Part shown: one piece after another, positions 51,279 through 61,252 of the stretch | Layout of the letters: each line of letters opens with the position of its first letter | Numbering within the stretch: position 1 is the stretch's first letter | Assembly: GCF_016598475.1 (NCBI RefSeq) | Contig: NZ_JAEMUX010000019.1 | Coordinates: 57,932-121,931 of the forward strand | Origin: Streptomyces adelaidensis | GTDB taxonomy: Bacteria > Actinomycetota > Actinomycetes > Streptomycetales > Streptomycetaceae | Length of the DNA stretch: 64,000 bases | Reading direction: 5' to 3' | Position numbers and translations under genes: made by a program | Notes under the pieces: model-generated | What the model was told of the DNA's origin: nothing | Databases searched by the model: none | Seen by the model: the letters and a program-made list of their open reading frames with translations, nothing else

Positions 51279-52121
51279 ATGATCCTGATCACCGGAGCCA
51301 ATGGCGTCGTAGGACGTCAGGTGATGAACCAGCTGGCGCAGGAGGGCACGGCCGTCACCGCGGTCACGCGTGGAAACGGCGAGGCCCCGCTCCCCGACGG
51401 TGTGGCAGCCGTCCGCGGAGACCTGTTCCACCCCGAGTGGATCGAGGCGGCGCTGGAAGGAGTGGAAGCACTGCAGATCAGCCCGCGCGCCGCCGGTCCC
51501 GGCCTCGGCGAACTGCTGAGGCTCGCCGCCGAGCAAGGCGTACGGCGCGCGGTGCTGCTGTCGGCCACCACCGTGGAGTACCCGGCGGGGGAGGCCCGCT
51601 TCGCCGCCCAGTTCGAGCAGGCCGAGGAACTCGTCATGCGCTCGGGCCTGGACTGGACGATCCTCCGCCTGGCCGACTTCGCCGCCAACGCGCTGGCCTG
51701 GGCACCCCAGATCAGGGCCGGTGACGTGGTGCGCGGTGCGTACGGCCGTGCCGCCACCTCTCCCATCCACGAGACCGACATCGCGGCGGTCGCCGTACGC
51801 GCTCTGCGGGGCAGCCTTCGCATGAAGGCGGTCCACACACTGACCGGGCCGCAGTCACTGGACCAGGTCGAGAAGGTACGGCTCATCGGCGCCGCCACAG
51901 GCCGGAGGCTGTCCTTCCAGGAGCTCCCGCCCGAGCAGGTACGGCAGGGCATGCTCGCCCAGGGGCTGCCCGAGGAAATCCCCGCCCGGCTGCTCGGCTC
52001 TCTCGCCGATTACGCCGACCGGCCGGGCCCCACCACCAGCACGGTGGAAGACCTGGTGGGCCGGCCCGCACTCACCTTCGCCGACTGGGCACACGACAAC
52101 GCACCCGCCTTCGGCGGCTGA
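51279..52121 (+). CDS. NAD(P)H-binding atypical SDR (NmrA/QOR2-like)
   Basis: A 280-residue protein beginning MILITGANGVVGRQVMNQLAQ with the GxxGxxG dinucleotide motif. AAEQGVRRAVLLSATTVEY and SGLDWTILRLADFAANALAW are typical of NmrA-like/quinone oxidoreductase-2 proteins. AAGGGG stands about eight bases upstream. Its role could be redox sensing or quinone reduction. No gene is visible in 52122-52488 after it. Confidence 0.85.
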   Translation: MILITGANGVVGRQVMNQLAQEGTAVTAVTRGNGEAPLPDGVAAVRGDLFHPEWIEAALEGVEALQISPRAAGPGLGELLRLAAEQGVRRAVLLSATTVEYPAGEARFAAQFEQAEELVMRSGLDWTILRLADFAANALAWAPQIRAGDVVRGAYGRAATSPIHETDIAAVAVRALRGSLRMKAVHTLTGPQSLDQVEKVRLIGAATGRRLSFQELPPEQVRQGMLAQGLPEEIPARLLGSLADYADRPGPTTSTVEDLVGRPALTFADWAHDNAPAFGG

Positions 52122-52488
52122 TCACCGCCGTGCAGCCGACGCCGCCGCACGGCGGCATGGTCCACGTCCTGGACGTCCCATGGCCGCCGGATGCGTGAGT
52201 GGCGCGTAGGAGATCCGCACCAGGAGATCAGAAATGCCTCACGCCGCGCCGCGGTGGCTGGACCCGCTGGACCCTGCGGCGGGCCGCTGAGCGCTTGCGT
52301 GCGTAGGTCACCACCGCCGGGCGGGGACCAGCGCTCCGGCCGACGGCACTCTCCCCCGGTGATGTGGACCCTGGGCACTGAGGACGGAAATACTCGGACG
52401 CAGGATCCTGCGTACCGGATGGCTCACGGGCGGGATGCCGGCGCCCTCCCCGCTGGAGGGTGGGCGCCGGCATCGCTGTCGGTGCGGG

Positions 52489-53919
52489 TCAGCTCGTCAC
52501 GCGGAAGGTGGCGTCGCCGCGCCCCGTCGCGTTGGTGATCGGCTCGAGCTTCAGCTCGTACGCGTAGTGGCGGATGTAGCGGTCGGGGTGGTTGTAGGAC
52601 TGGAAGGACGACCATGTCGCGTCGGCGAGGCCGGCGACCTTGTTGAAGGTGGCGTCCTGGGCGAACTGGCTGGTGCCGTCGTTGTGGACGAGCTGGAAGT
52701 CGAATCCGGAGTGCCGCAGGAAGTACCCGGGGAAGTTCACCGACTCGAAGGAGACGGTGCCGGAGCCGACCAGTCCGGGCCGCAGCCTGAACTTGGCGTC
52801 GTCGTTGGTGATGTTCTGGTCGATGCGTACGTCGAAGTTGCTGTGACGGACGTACCGGTCCTGGAAGTTGTACGACTGGAGCCGGTTGGCCGGGGTGTTG
52901 GCGAAGCGGGCCAGGACGCGGGTCTCCTCGGCGGCCGTCAGGTTGAGGATCCAGCCGTGGCGCTTCTTGGTGCCGCCCATGTTGTAGCTTCCCGACGTCT
53001 GCTTCTGGTAGGCGGCGGGGTTGGACGGGTCGGTCGTCAGGACCGGCATGTAACCGCCGCCCGAGGCGTACTGGTCGAGGTAGAGGCCCCACTTGTTGGT
53101 GCCGTTGAACTTCATCCACATCGGGCCCTCGACCATCGACCCGGTGAGGCCGATACCGGAGAGGTTGCCGAGGTTGGTCCACGTACCGAGGATCGAGTCG
53201 CTGCCTTCGAGGGTGATCTGGCCGTCGCCGGAGGCCCGTACGTAGCGGTAGTTACCGACGCCGGACGGCACCTCGATGATCTGGGTGTCGATGATCTCCT
53301 GCGCGCCGGGGCGTTCGATGTAGGTCTGCGGGGTGGTGATGGTGCGGAAGTCGCTGGTGCGGGCGTAGTAGATGCGGTGCTTCGTCACGCCGTTGAGAGG
53401 CACGTTCGTCGCCCAGTACAGGACGTAGTCGTTGGTCGCCGGGTTCCAGATCGCCTCCGGCGCCCACGCGTTGCGCCCGTCGGGGATCGCGCCGGCGACG
53501 TTCAGCAGCCGCGGCGCCGACCAGGTGGCCAGGTCGGTCGACTCCCACACCACGAGGTTGCGGCTGCCGTTGTTGATGGACGAGCTCCACGTCTGCCCGC
53601 AGTCGATGCACAGGTCGGTCGCGATGATCCAGTACTTGCTGCCGTCGGGAGAACGCACCAGTGCGGGGTCGCGCACGCCCTTCGTGCCGACCGTGGAGCG
53701 CAGGGCCATGCCGCCACCGTTGAGGTCGGACCAGTTGACGCCGTCCGTGCTGTGCGAGAGGTACATCTGCTGATTGGTCGACCCCTCCCCCGTGAAGTGC
53801 ACCATCAGGTAGCCCGGGTCGGCGGCGGCGGCCCGCTCGGGTGTGATCAGGGCTTGGGAGGTGAAGAGCAGACAGGCGGCGACCAATATCGCCGACAGTC
53901 TGGAGAGTAGAGCGCGCAT
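52489..53919 (-). CDS. Secreted GH43 glycosidase with AbfB (CBM42) domain
   Basis: A 476-residue protein. ATG 53919 with AGGAAA upstream gives a signal peptide (MRALLSRLSAILVAACLLFT to AAAADPG). The GH43 five-blade propeller (about 38-330) has GVRDPALVRSPDG (catalytic base Asp region) and NAWAPEAIWNP. The C-terminal 140 residues are an arabinose-binding AbfB domain with three repeats (LQSYNFQDRYVRHSNFDV, FESVNFPGYFLRHSGFDF, FQSYNHPDRYIRHYAYEL). It probably trims arabinose-containing polysaccharides outside the cell. It is 26 bases after the upstream GH43 gene, one operon. Confidence 0.88.
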   Translation of the reverse strand: MRALLSRLSAILVAACLLFTSQALITPERAAAADPGYLMVHFTGEGSTNQQMYLSHSTDGVNWSDLNGGGMALRSTVGTKGVRDPALVRSPDGSKYWIIATDLCIDCGQTWSSSINNGSRNLVVWESTDLATWSAPRLLNVAGAIPDGRNAWAPEAIWNPATNDYVLYWATNVPLNGVTKHRIYYARTSDFRTITTPQTYIERPGAQEIIDTQIIEVPSGVGNYRYVRASGDGQITLEGSDSILGTWTNLGNLSGIGLTGSMVEGPMWMKFNGTNKWGLYLDQYASGGGYMPVLTTDPSNPAAYQKQTSGSYNMGGTKKRHGWILNLTAAEETRVLARFANTPANRLQSYNFQDRYVRHSNFDVRIDQNITNDDAKFRLRPGLVGSGTVSFESVNFPGYFLRHSGFDFQLVHNDGTSQFAQDATFNKVAGLADATWSSFQSYNHPDRYIRHYAYELKLEPITNATGRGDATFRVTS

Positions 53920-53945
53920 GGGCGTTTCCTGTCTTTCTCTGGCTT

Positions 53946-55466
53946 TCACGTGCGTGACCACTGGGAGCTGGTGGCGGTGCCACAGGTTCGCTGTTCGAGC
54001 GGGGCGGCGTCCGCGGTCGAGGCGCCGACGACGTTGACGCACTTGCCGCTGTGGCGGGCTTCGAGCTGGTTGTATCCGTCGGCGGCGACCCACTGGAACT
54101 GCTGGTTCCGGCCGGAGTGGCAGGGGTACTGGATGAGGCCGGCGCCGTCGGCGGTGGACACGCCGCTGACGTCCAGGCACTTGCCGCTGTTGAGGCTCTC
54201 GATCTGGAAGTAGCCGTCGCCCACGTCGACGAAGCGCCACTTCTGCCAGGGCATGCCGTTCGAGGCGTACTGGCCGATCTTCGCGCCGTCGTCGGTGTTG
54301 GGTGCCTGGACGTCCATGACCTTGCCGCTGTTGCGGTTGGTCAGCCGGTAGTACGTCACCGTGGGCTCGCCGGACGGGACGGTGAGCGCGCTGCCCGTGG
54401 CCACCGGCACGCCGAGGTTCGGTGACCCGTCCGCGTTCCAGGTGATCTTCTGGATCCGGGTGGTACGGGTGGTGCCGCAGCCCTGGGACGAGGAGGAGTT
54501 GGCGTGGTGGACGATCCAGTCCTCGGTGCCGTCCGGGGACCGGAAGAAGCCGTTGTGGCCCGGACCGTACACGTCGGCCGCGTCATCGCGCTGGAAGGCC
54601 GGCTCCGCGCTCTTGACCCAGGAACTCGCGTTCAGCGGGTCGCCGCCGCTCAGGGTGAGCAGGCCCAGCTTGTAGTCCGGGCCCTGGCAGGCGCTCGCCG
54701 AATAGGTGAGGAACGTCTTTCCGTCGTGCTGCACCGCGACCGGGCCCTCGTTCATCGGGGCGCCCTGCTTCTCCCAGGAGTAGGTCGGGGTGGAGATCCG
54801 CGTACGGGAGCCGGTCACGGTCCACGGATCGTTCAACTCGGCGATGTAGATGCTCGGATCGGATCCGGCCCACTGCGGCGTCGGCACCCCCGACCAGGTG
54901 AGGTACAGCCGGCCGTTGATGGTGACGACGCTTCCGTCGATGCCCCACCAGTCGTTCGCACCGAAGATCATGCCCTTGTACGCGTACGGGCCGAGCGGGT
55001 CGGTGCCGGCGCTCTCCAGCACGTGCACGCGCTGGTCCTCGATGTCGCCCGTACCGGCGGAGTAGTAGATGTACCAGCGTTTGCCGTTGGGCCCGTCCAG
55101 CAGGTGCATCTCCGGGGCCCAGACGAAGCGGTCACGGCCGGCGGCGTGGGCACTGAACACGGGCACCGGCGCGGCCGCCTTCAGCGCCTCGATCGTGGGC
55201 GCCTTGCGCATCGTCAACGGCCCGCTGTACGGCGTCGTCATCTCGTAGTAGTTGCCGTTGTAGTACGTCATGTACGGGTCCGCGCCGGAACTGTTGAGCG
55301 GGTTCGTGAACGTCGCCGTAGCCGCCTGCGCTTCGGGTGCGGCCGCCACCGTCCCGACCGTCGCTCCGCCGACGAGGACGCCGAGGACGGCGAGAGCCGT
55401 CGTGGTGGCGGACAGTCGGCGGACGCGAGAAGAGCTCCCCGGCATCCACGCCGTGGAAATGCGCAT
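53946..55466 (-). CDS. Secreted GH43 glycosidase with ricin-type CBM13
   Basis: A 506-residue protein. The start MRISTAWMPGSSSRVRRLSA (55466), with AAGGATG upstream, is preferred to a longer frame to 55643 that crosses the promoter. A signal peptide ends about residue 50 (AAAPEAQAATATF). The GH43 domain shows SSGADPYMTYYNGNYY, DRFVWAPEMHLLDG and MNEGPVAVQHDGK, resembling alpha-L-arabinofuranosidase/arabinanase types. From about residue 375 a ricin-B lectin domain has QxW-type repeats (GMPWQKWRFV, RNQQFQWV, SSQWSRT). It is first of a two-gene operon. Confidence 0.88.
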   Translation of the reverse strand: MRISTAWMPGSSSRVRRLSATTTALAVLGVLVGGATVGTVAAAPEAQAATATFTNPLNSSGADPYMTYYNGNYYEMTTPYSGPLTMRKAPTIEALKAAAPVPVFSAHAAGRDRFVWAPEMHLLDGPNGKRWYIYYSAGTGDIEDQRVHVLESAGTDPLGPYAYKGMIFGANDWWGIDGSVVTINGRLYLTWSGVPTPQWAGSDPSIYIAELNDPWTVTGSRTRISTPTYSWEKQGAPMNEGPVAVQHDGKTFLTYSASACQGPDYKLGLLTLSGGDPLNASSWVKSAEPAFQRDDAADVYGPGHNGFFRSPDGTEDWIVHHANSSSSQGCGTTRTTRIQKITWNADGSPNLGVPVATGSALTVPSGEPTVTYYRLTNRNSGKVMDVQAPNTDDGAKIGQYASNGMPWQKWRFVDVGDGYFQIESLNSGKCLDVSGVSTADGAGLIQYPCHSGRNQQFQWVAADGYNQLEARHSGKCVNVVGASTADAAPLEQRTCGTATSSQWSRT

Positions 55467-55616
55467 GACAGAAACATCCTTGTTCGTGCCGTGGAGCGTA
55501 AGTGCCTTGTCCGTGAAAAGGCGGCGCAGTCGCATGCGCAGGTCGGGGGTGAGCGGGGCGAGGACCGACGGCTCATTGTTCGATATACAGAATGGCCTCT
55601 GGAAATTCGGCCAGAC

Positions 55617-55643
55617 GCTATAGCGACGGTAAGAACGTGTCAA
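55617..55643 (-). promoter_or_regulatory. Candidate promoter of the minus-strand GH43 operon
   Basis: On the minus strand TTGACA (55643-55638) is followed 15 bases later by TATAGC (55622-55617). The spacing is a little short. Confidence 0.4.
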
Positions 55644-55746
55644 GACGGCCGGGAAAAGAAAGCTCGGGGCGTTACTGACGCGTTCGGCAGAGAGGGTGCC
55701 GACGAACCGTCCAGCCAGGTCGCTGCCGTTCGACCTGTCGGACGTC

Positions 55747-55763
55747 GTTCGAAACTATTGACG
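55747..55763. promoter_or_regulatory. LacI-type operator-like GTTCGAAAC overlapping a -35
   Basis: GTTCGAAAC (55747-55755) resembles the CGAAAC/GTTTCG half-sites of Streptomyces LacI-family sugar repressors and abuts TTGACG (55758-55763), about 120 bases upstream of the plus-strand GH43 gene. No LacI gene is in the window. Confidence 0.4.
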
Positions 55764-55886
55764 CTGACTCGTATTCCCATTCACACTCGCGCAACACAAC
55801 GCGATGTCATTCGGGCGGAACGTCAGCACCTCGGCCGAAATCTCGAACCCCTCCTCAGGCATGTCTTCTTCACGGGATGTGAACCC

Positions 55887-58208
55887 ATGCACAGCGTGAG
55901 ACCTCAGTGGCGCCAAAGATTCCGGCCGGGCGCTTTGGCCGCCGTCGCCGCCGTCTCGCTCCTGGTGGGCGTGGTCGGCCCGGGGGCCCCCGCCCAGGCG
56001 GCGGAGATCACCGACGGTCTGGCCCTCTGGTACAAACTCGACGCCACCTCGGGCACCGTCGCGGTGGACGCCTCGGGCAACGGCCGGGACGGAACCGTCA
56101 ACGGCACCGCGGGCTGGTCGGGTGCCGAAGGGCTCACGTTCAACGGGTCCGACACCTACATCAAGGTGCCGGACAACATCATGAGCGGCATGAACTCGAT
56201 CACCGTCTCGATGGACGTGCGGATCGACGCCGCCCAGGCCACGCCGTACTTCCTCTACGGCTTCGGCAACACCAGCGACGGCGCCGGCAACGGGTACCTG
56301 TTCGCCACCGGCGACTCGCTGCGGACCGCCGTCGCCTCCGGGAACTTCTCCACCGAGCAGAACACCCGGACCTCCGCCGCGCTGCCGCGCTCGGTCTGGA
56401 AGCACGTCACCTACACCCAGACCGGCACCACGGGCGTTCTCTACCAGGACGGCGTGGAGGTGGCCCGCAACGCGTCGGTCACCGTCACGCCCGGTTCCAT
56501 CGGGTCAGGCATCACCACGGCCGACTACATCGGCAAGTCGCTCTTCAGCAGTGACAAGCTCTTCAAGGGCAGGATGCGCGACTTCCGCGTCTACAACCGC
56601 GCGCTGCCGCCCGGCGAGGTCCTCGAACTCAGCGGCAACACCACGGGCATCGCCGCGGCCACCCACCCCTCACTGAAGATCGACGCCATCGTCGACGACG
56701 CCGACAGCAAGATCACGCTGCCGGTGAAGGAGGGCACGGACCTCACCGCGCTCGCCCCGCAGTTCACCCTTGCCCAGGGCGCGTCCATCAGCCCGGCCTC
56801 CGGCACCCCGCGCGACTTCACCAAGCCACTCACGTACGAGGTGACCGGCTCCGACGGCGAGAAGCGCACCTGGACGGTCGAGGCGCTGATCATGAGGAGC
56901 CCGGTGCTTCCTGGGCTCACCGCCGACCCGAACATCGTCCGGTTCGGCGACACGTACTACATGTACCCGACCACCGACGGCTTCGCGGGCTGGAGCGGCA
57001 CGAAGTTCAAGGCGTACTCCTCCAAGGACCTGGTCCACTGGACGGACCACGGCGTCATCCTGGACCTCGGTCCCGACATCAGCTGGGCCGACAGCCGGGC
57101 GTGGGCCCCGACGATGACCGCGAAGAACGGGAAGTACTACTTCTACTACTCCGCCGACACGAACATCGGCGTCGCGGTCTCCGACTCGCCCACCGGCCCG
57201 TTCACGGACCCCCTGGGCAAGCCGCTGATCGCCCGCGGCGCCTTCACCGGCCAGATGATCGACCCCGCCGTCTTCACCGACGACGACGGCCAGTCGTACC
57301 TGTACTGGGGCAACGGCCACGCGTACGTCGTCCCGCTGGGCGACGACATGGCCTCCTTCGACGCCTCGAAGGTCACCGACATCACCCCCAGCGGCTACAA
57401 CGAGGGCTCCTTCGTCGTCAAGCGCGACGGCACCTACTACCTCATGTGGTCGGAGAACGACACCCGGGACGAGAACTACCGCGTCGCCTACGCCACCGGC
57501 TCCTCGCCCACCGGCCCCTGGACCAAGCAAGGCGTGATCCTGGAGAAGGACCTCTCCCTCGGCATCAAGGGCCCCGGCCACCACTCGGTCGTCCAGGTAC
57601 CGGGCACCGACGAGTGGTACATCGCCTACCACCGCTTCGCCATCCCCGGCGGTGACGGAACCCACCGCGAAACCACCATCGACAAGCTGGAGTTCGACTC
57701 CGCCGGCCTGATCAAGAAGGTCGTCCCCACCCTGAGCGGCATCGCCCCGGTCACCACCGGCACCGCCCTGCCGACGAACACCACCCGCTCGCTCCAGTCG
57801 GTCAACTTCCCCGGCCGCTACGCCGTCGTACGGTCGGACAGCCGCGGCTACCTCGACCCGGTGACGTCCGCCGCCACCACGGCGGTCAAGCAGAGCGCCA
57901 CCTACACCGTCGTCCCCGGCCTGGCCGATTCCAACTGCTACTCCTTCCGTGACTCCTCAGGCCGCTACCTACGCCACCTGGACTTCCGGATCCGCTTCGA
58001 CGCGAGCAACGGCACGGCGCTCTTCAACAAGGACGCCACCTACTGCGCCCGGCCCGGTTCGGCCGCCGGCTCGGTCAGCCTGGAGTCGTACAACTACACC
58101 GGCCGCTACCTCCGCCACTACAACTACGAGCTGCGCGTCGACCCCTACCAGGACAGTGCCACCTTCCGCGCCGACAGTTCCTTCACGGCGGCCAGCCCCT
58201 GGGCCTGA
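55887..58208 (+). CDS. Large secreted LamG-GH43-AbfB arabinan-active enzyme
   Basis: A 773-residue protein; ATG 55887 is chosen for the signal peptide (RPGALAAVAAVSLLVGVVGPGAPAQA) right after it. Residues about 40-245 form a LamG/concanavalin-like domain (LALWYKLDATSGTVAVDASG). 250-335 is an Ig-like/DUF5018-type linker. 340-630 is GH43 (LPGLTADPNIVRFGDTYYMY, IDPAVFTDDDGQSYLYWGNG, GYNEGSFVVKRDGTYYLMWS giving the base Asp and acid Glu). The last 140 residues are AbfB repeats (LQSVNFPGRYAVVRSDSR, RYLRHLDFRIRF, RYLRHYNYELRV). It is divergent from the other two GH43 genes. Confidence 0.9.
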   Translation: MHSVRPQWRQRFRPGALAAVAAVSLLVGVVGPGAPAQAAEITDGLALWYKLDATSGTVAVDASGNGRDGTVNGTAGWSGAEGLTFNGSDTYIKVPDNIMSGMNSITVSMDVRIDAAQATPYFLYGFGNTSDGAGNGYLFATGDSLRTAVASGNFSTEQNTRTSAALPRSVWKHVTYTQTGTTGVLYQDGVEVARNASVTVTPGSIGSGITTADYIGKSLFSSDKLFKGRMRDFRVYNRALPPGEVLELSGNTTGIAAATHPSLKIDAIVDDADSKITLPVKEGTDLTALAPQFTLAQGASISPASGTPRDFTKPLTYEVTGSDGEKRTWTVEALIMRSPVLPGLTADPNIVRFGDTYYMYPTTDGFAGWSGTKFKAYSSKDLVHWTDHGVILDLGPDISWADSRAWAPTMTAKNGKYYFYYSADTNIGVAVSDSPTGPFTDPLGKPLIARGAFTGQMIDPAVFTDDDGQSYLYWGNGHAYVVPLGDDMASFDASKVTDITPSGYNEGSFVVKRDGTYYLMWSENDTRDENYRVAYATGSSPTGPWTKQGVILEKDLSLGIKGPGHHSVVQVPGTDEWYIAYHRFAIPGGDGTHRETTIDKLEFDSAGLIKKVVPTLSGIAPVTTGTALPTNTTRSLQSVNFPGRYAVVRSDSRGYLDPVTSAATTAVKQSATYTVVPGLADSNCYSFRDSSGRYLRHLDFRIRFDASNGTALFNKDATYCARPGSAAGSVSLESYNYTGRYLRHYNYELRVDPYQDSATFRADSSFTAASPWA

Positions 58209-58278
58209 CCGCCACGCCAGGGGCGTTTCCCCGGGCAAGGCGTCTCGTGGTCGACGTTTCCGCAGATCACTCCCGACG

Positions 58279-59901
58279 TCACTGGCGGCTGATCGCGCGG
58301 GAGATTCCGGCGGTGACGGTGGTGGCCAGGATCCAGCCGGCTGCGATCAGGCCGTAGGCGAGCCACTGGCCGGTGCCTCGTGGTGCGAAGGCGTTCTCCT
58401 GGCCGAAGGTGATGATCGGTACCAGGAGGTCGAGGGTGTAGAAGACGGTGTTGAAGTCGGGGGCCTTGCCGGCTTCGAGCGGTGCTGGGGGGCGTAGGCC
58501 GAAGAAGAGCGCCCCGCAGGCGAGCAGAGCCAGCAGCCACAGGCCCGCACGGGCGGGCCGGTAGCCGTAGCCGACGGCTACGTCCTGGATGTGGCCCCAG
58601 GCGCGGGTGTGCGGGGAGAGGGTGGTGCGGCGGTGGCGCTGTTTGGCCAGGAGGACCGTACGGGCCTCGTCCTCGTGCCCGAGTCTGCGGTAGGCCGCGG
58701 CGAGTTGCTCGTAGGGCTGCGGGAGGTAGCCGCCGGTGGTGCGGCGGATCCATCGGATCCGTTCGTCGGCCGACAGGGGGGACGCGAGGGCGTCGTACGT
58801 CGTCTCGGCCAGCCGGAGGTCGGCGGGCCAGGTGTCCGGGGCGTCGTACAGCGTGCCCAGACGGGCGTTGCGGGCGTCCACCACGCCGTCGATCGGCCGC
58901 CGGGTGCGCAGGTCGGTCTCCCGGGCCTGGGTCGCGCGCAGGGAAAGGGCGGTGCCGTCGGCGTGGGCCAGTGCGGCGTCGCGGAAGCTGAGTTCCGTAC
59001 CGACACGCGTGCCGTCGAGTTCGATGCCGCCGTCGACGGTGAGACCACGGCCGAGGTCGACGTTGCGGCTGACCGTGACATCGACCGCTTCCAGGGCGAT
59101 GTCACCGGCATTGCTCAGCCTGGCACCGCAGAAGCCGATGGCGGCCGCGACAGTGGCGCCGGAGAGGATGATCCGCCCCTCGGCGCTGAATCCGGGGTGG
59201 AAGGTCAAGTCCTCGGCGATCTGGACGTGGTAGGCGTCCAGGGCGTGGCCGCCCGGGTTGCGCAGCGAGGCGCCTTCCAGGTCGAACTCGCCGTCGATGG
59301 ACGCGCCGGAGAGCCGGAAGCCTCCCTCGACAGCGAGGTCGGTGCACAGCACATCGCCGCCCACCTTGGCGTGGACGGCGGATATGGCCTCGCCGCCGGC
59401 GACCGTGATCGCGGTGTCACGCAGGTCCAGATCGCCGTTGATCTGGGCGCGGGTGAGTATGAGGGGCCCCGTCATGCGGCAGCGGGAGAGCACCAGCCGG
59501 GCATCGATCTGCGCCGTGTCGGCGACGAGACCGGGCAGGCCGCAGCCGCTCATGACCAACTCCCGGGTCCGGGCGCCCCGCAGCAGGGGCGCTTCGTCGA
59601 AGCGGCAGTCGGTCAGGACGACCGGCACGGCGATCTCGGTGAAGCGGAGATCGAGGCGGCCGGTGATCTGTGCGCCGGTCAGGCGCAGTGCGGGGCGGTC
59701 ACCCGGAGTGTGATCGACGCCGGCGCCCAGCAGCAGCGCCGCGACGACGTCGGCCCGGACCACCGTTTCCGCCGACGCCGGGTCGTCCAGGACGTCGACG
59801 GGGCGTCCTCGGGGAAAGGAGTCCCACAACCGCCGTTCGGGAGCGTTGAGTTCGCGGAGTTCGTGCAGTTCGCTGAGTTCGTCGAGTTCGTCGGGGCGCA
59901 C
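58279..59901 (-). CDS. Repeat-rich membrane-associated protein (oxidoreductase-annotated family)
   Basis: About 540 residues from GTG 59901 (AGGAAG ten bases upstream); a longer frame to 59991 lacks a good start. The N-terminus DELDELSELHELREL is coded by 9-base repeats (59845-59896). Residues 70-390 are pentapeptide/beta-helix-like repeats (LRLTGAQITGRLDLRFTEI, LRDTAITVAGGEAIS). A short TPR-like helix pair (YEQLAAAYRRLGHEDEARTVL) follows, then two membrane helices (LWLLALLACGALFFGL; YGLIAAGWILATTVTAG). Streptomyces homologues are often labelled membrane-associated oxidoreductase, but I see no cofactor motif supporting that name. Confidence 0.65.
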   Translation of the reverse strand: MRPDELDELSELHELRELNAPERRLWDSFPRGRPVDVLDDPASAETVVRADVVAALLLGAGVDHTPGDRPALRLTGAQITGRLDLRFTEIAVPVVLTDCRFDEAPLLRGARTRELVMSGCGLPGLVADTAQIDARLVLSRCRMTGPLILTRAQINGDLDLRDTAITVAGGEAISAVHAKVGGDVLCTDLAVEGGFRLSGASIDGEFDLEGASLRNPGGHALDAYHVQIAEDLTFHPGFSAEGRIILSGATVAAAIGFCGARLSNAGDIALEAVDVTVSRNVDLGRGLTVDGGIELDGTRVGTELSFRDAALAHADGTALSLRATQARETDLRTRRPIDGVVDARNARLGTLYDAPDTWPADLRLAETTYDALASPLSADERIRWIRRTTGGYLPQPYEQLAAAYRRLGHEDEARTVLLAKQRHRRTTLSPHTRAWGHIQDVAVGYGYRPARAGLWLLALLACGALFFGLRPPAPLEAGKAPDFNTVFYTLDLLVPIITFGQENAFAPRGTGQWLAYGLIAAGWILATTVTAGISRAISRQ

Positions 59902-60133
59902 GTTCGACGATCTTCCTGGTACGACGATGCATCGGACAAGCCTTCCGAAGTCCCCGGTTGCGGCGGGCACGGGGGAGGTGGGCGGCGGCATCTCGGCGGG
60001 TTCGGGGAGACCGGCGGGTTCGCGTCACCGGGACGCAGCCGCACCTCAGGGACACGATCCGGCCACACACCCTCCCCAAAACCGCTCCCCCAAGACATGA
60101 TTCATCCCTCAACAGCACCATCGTGGGGGAACC

Positions 60134-60862
60134 ATGAGCAACGACATCACGCCACCGCCCATGCCGGGCTACGGGCCGCCGATGCCGCCGTCGCAGCCAC
60201 CGCAGCCGCCGCGGCCACCGGGTGGGAGCCGGACGAATCTGGTCGTCGTCGCCTGTGCCGTGGCCGTCGTCGCGAGTGTCATAGGGACCGGCATCGTGGT
60301 GAGCGGTGACAGCGACGGGGCGGCGGGGCCCGCGCCGACGGTCACCGTCACCAGGACCGTGGCGGCCGAGGACACCGGCACCACCGCCGCCGACGACGGT
60401 TCCGACAGCGACGACGACGGTTCCGACAGCGACAGCGACTCCGGTGGGGCGAGCGACACCGCTACCGACGACGACGGTGTCTTCGCCCTCGACGACACCG
60501 TGATCTACGACAGCGACGTCGAGGTCACGCTCTCCGGTTTCAAGCGCGGCGTGTCCAGCGACTACGCGGCGCCCGAGAACACGCCGTACGCCAAGTTCAC
60601 GATCAAGATCGTCAACGGGTCCGATGTCACGGTCGACGCCAACGAGATGACCGTCGACTGCGCCTACGGCGACGAGGGCAAGGAGGGGGAGGCGATCTAC
60701 GACGACGGGCTCGACGGGCTGCCCGACACCCGCATCCTCGCCGGGCGCTCCCTCACCGTTCCGTGGGGCTGCGAGCTACCCAAGGACGAAACGTTCCTCC
60801 AGGTCGAGGTCTCACCCGACTACGACTCCGAGGAAGCGATCTTCACAGGCGATGTGAAGTAG
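60134..60862 (+). CDS. DUF4352-type membrane-anchored protein
   Basis: A 242-residue protein: proline-rich cytoplasmic N-terminus (PPPMPGYGPPMPPSQPPQPP), one membrane helix (LVVVACAVAVVASVIGTGIVV, about 36-56), an Asp/Ser/Thr-rich linker with repeated SDSDDDGSDS, then a beta-rich extracytoplasmic domain (VEVTLSGFKRG, YAKFTIKIVNGSDVTVDANE) like DUF4352. ATG 60134 follows GGGGGAACC. The function is unknown. Confidence 0.75.
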   Translation: MSNDITPPPMPGYGPPMPPSQPPQPPRPPGGSRTNLVVVACAVAVVASVIGTGIVVSGDSDGAAGPAPTVTVTRTVAAEDTGTTAADDGSDSDDDGSDSDSDSGGASDTATDDDGVFALDDTVIYDSDVEVTLSGFKRGVSSDYAAPENTPYAKFTIKIVNGSDVTVDANEMTVDCAYGDEGKEGEAIYDDGLDGLPDTRILAGRSLTVPWGCELPKDETFLQVEVSPDYDSEEAIFTGDVK

Positions 60863-60924
60863 TGAGGCACAGGCACACTTGATGGCACTGTGTCTGTAGA
60901 CACCCCCGGGGAAGGATCGAGATC

Positions 60925-61215
60925 GTGATCATCTTTGGCACCAAGGGATACCTGTACCAGCTCGCGATACTGACGCTGGTGTGCGGGCAGTGCGGGAATC
61001 CCGCCGCGCACACGCTCAGGAAGCGGGTCACGAAGTTCACGTTGTTCTTCGTGCCGCTGTTCCCGATCTCGACGAAGTACCAGACGCAGTGCACCTTCTG
61101 CGGCGCGGAGCAGAAGGTGGGCGCCGAGCAGGCGGAACAGCTCCAGGCGCAGAACGCGGGCGGCCACGGCGGCCAGTCGTACGGGCAGCCGCAGCAGCAG
61201 CCGTACCAGTCCTGA
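60925..61215 (+). CDS. Zinc-ribbon (zinc_ribbon_15) protein
   Basis: A 96-residue protein from GTG 60925, preceded by GGAAGGA. CGQCG near residue 20 and CTFCG near 57 form a split zinc ribbon around a hydrophobic KFTLFFVPLFPIST. The tail is Gln/Gly-rich (GQPQQQPYQS). I recognise the family from Streptomyces; its role is unknown. Confidence 0.75.
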   Translation: MIIFGTKGYLYQLAILTLVCGQCGNPAAHTLRKRVTKFTLFFVPLFPISTKYQTQCTFCGAEQKVGAEQAEQLQAQNAGGHGGQSYGQPQQQPYQS

Positions 61216-61252
61216 GCCCCCACCCTGTGGGGAAACTGTGAGTCCGCTGATT

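Noticed and set aside
54504..55886. Open frame upstream of and continuous with the large GH43 gene
   Set aside because: It is antisense to another GH43 gene and crosses the divergent promoter; the signal peptide begins at 55887.
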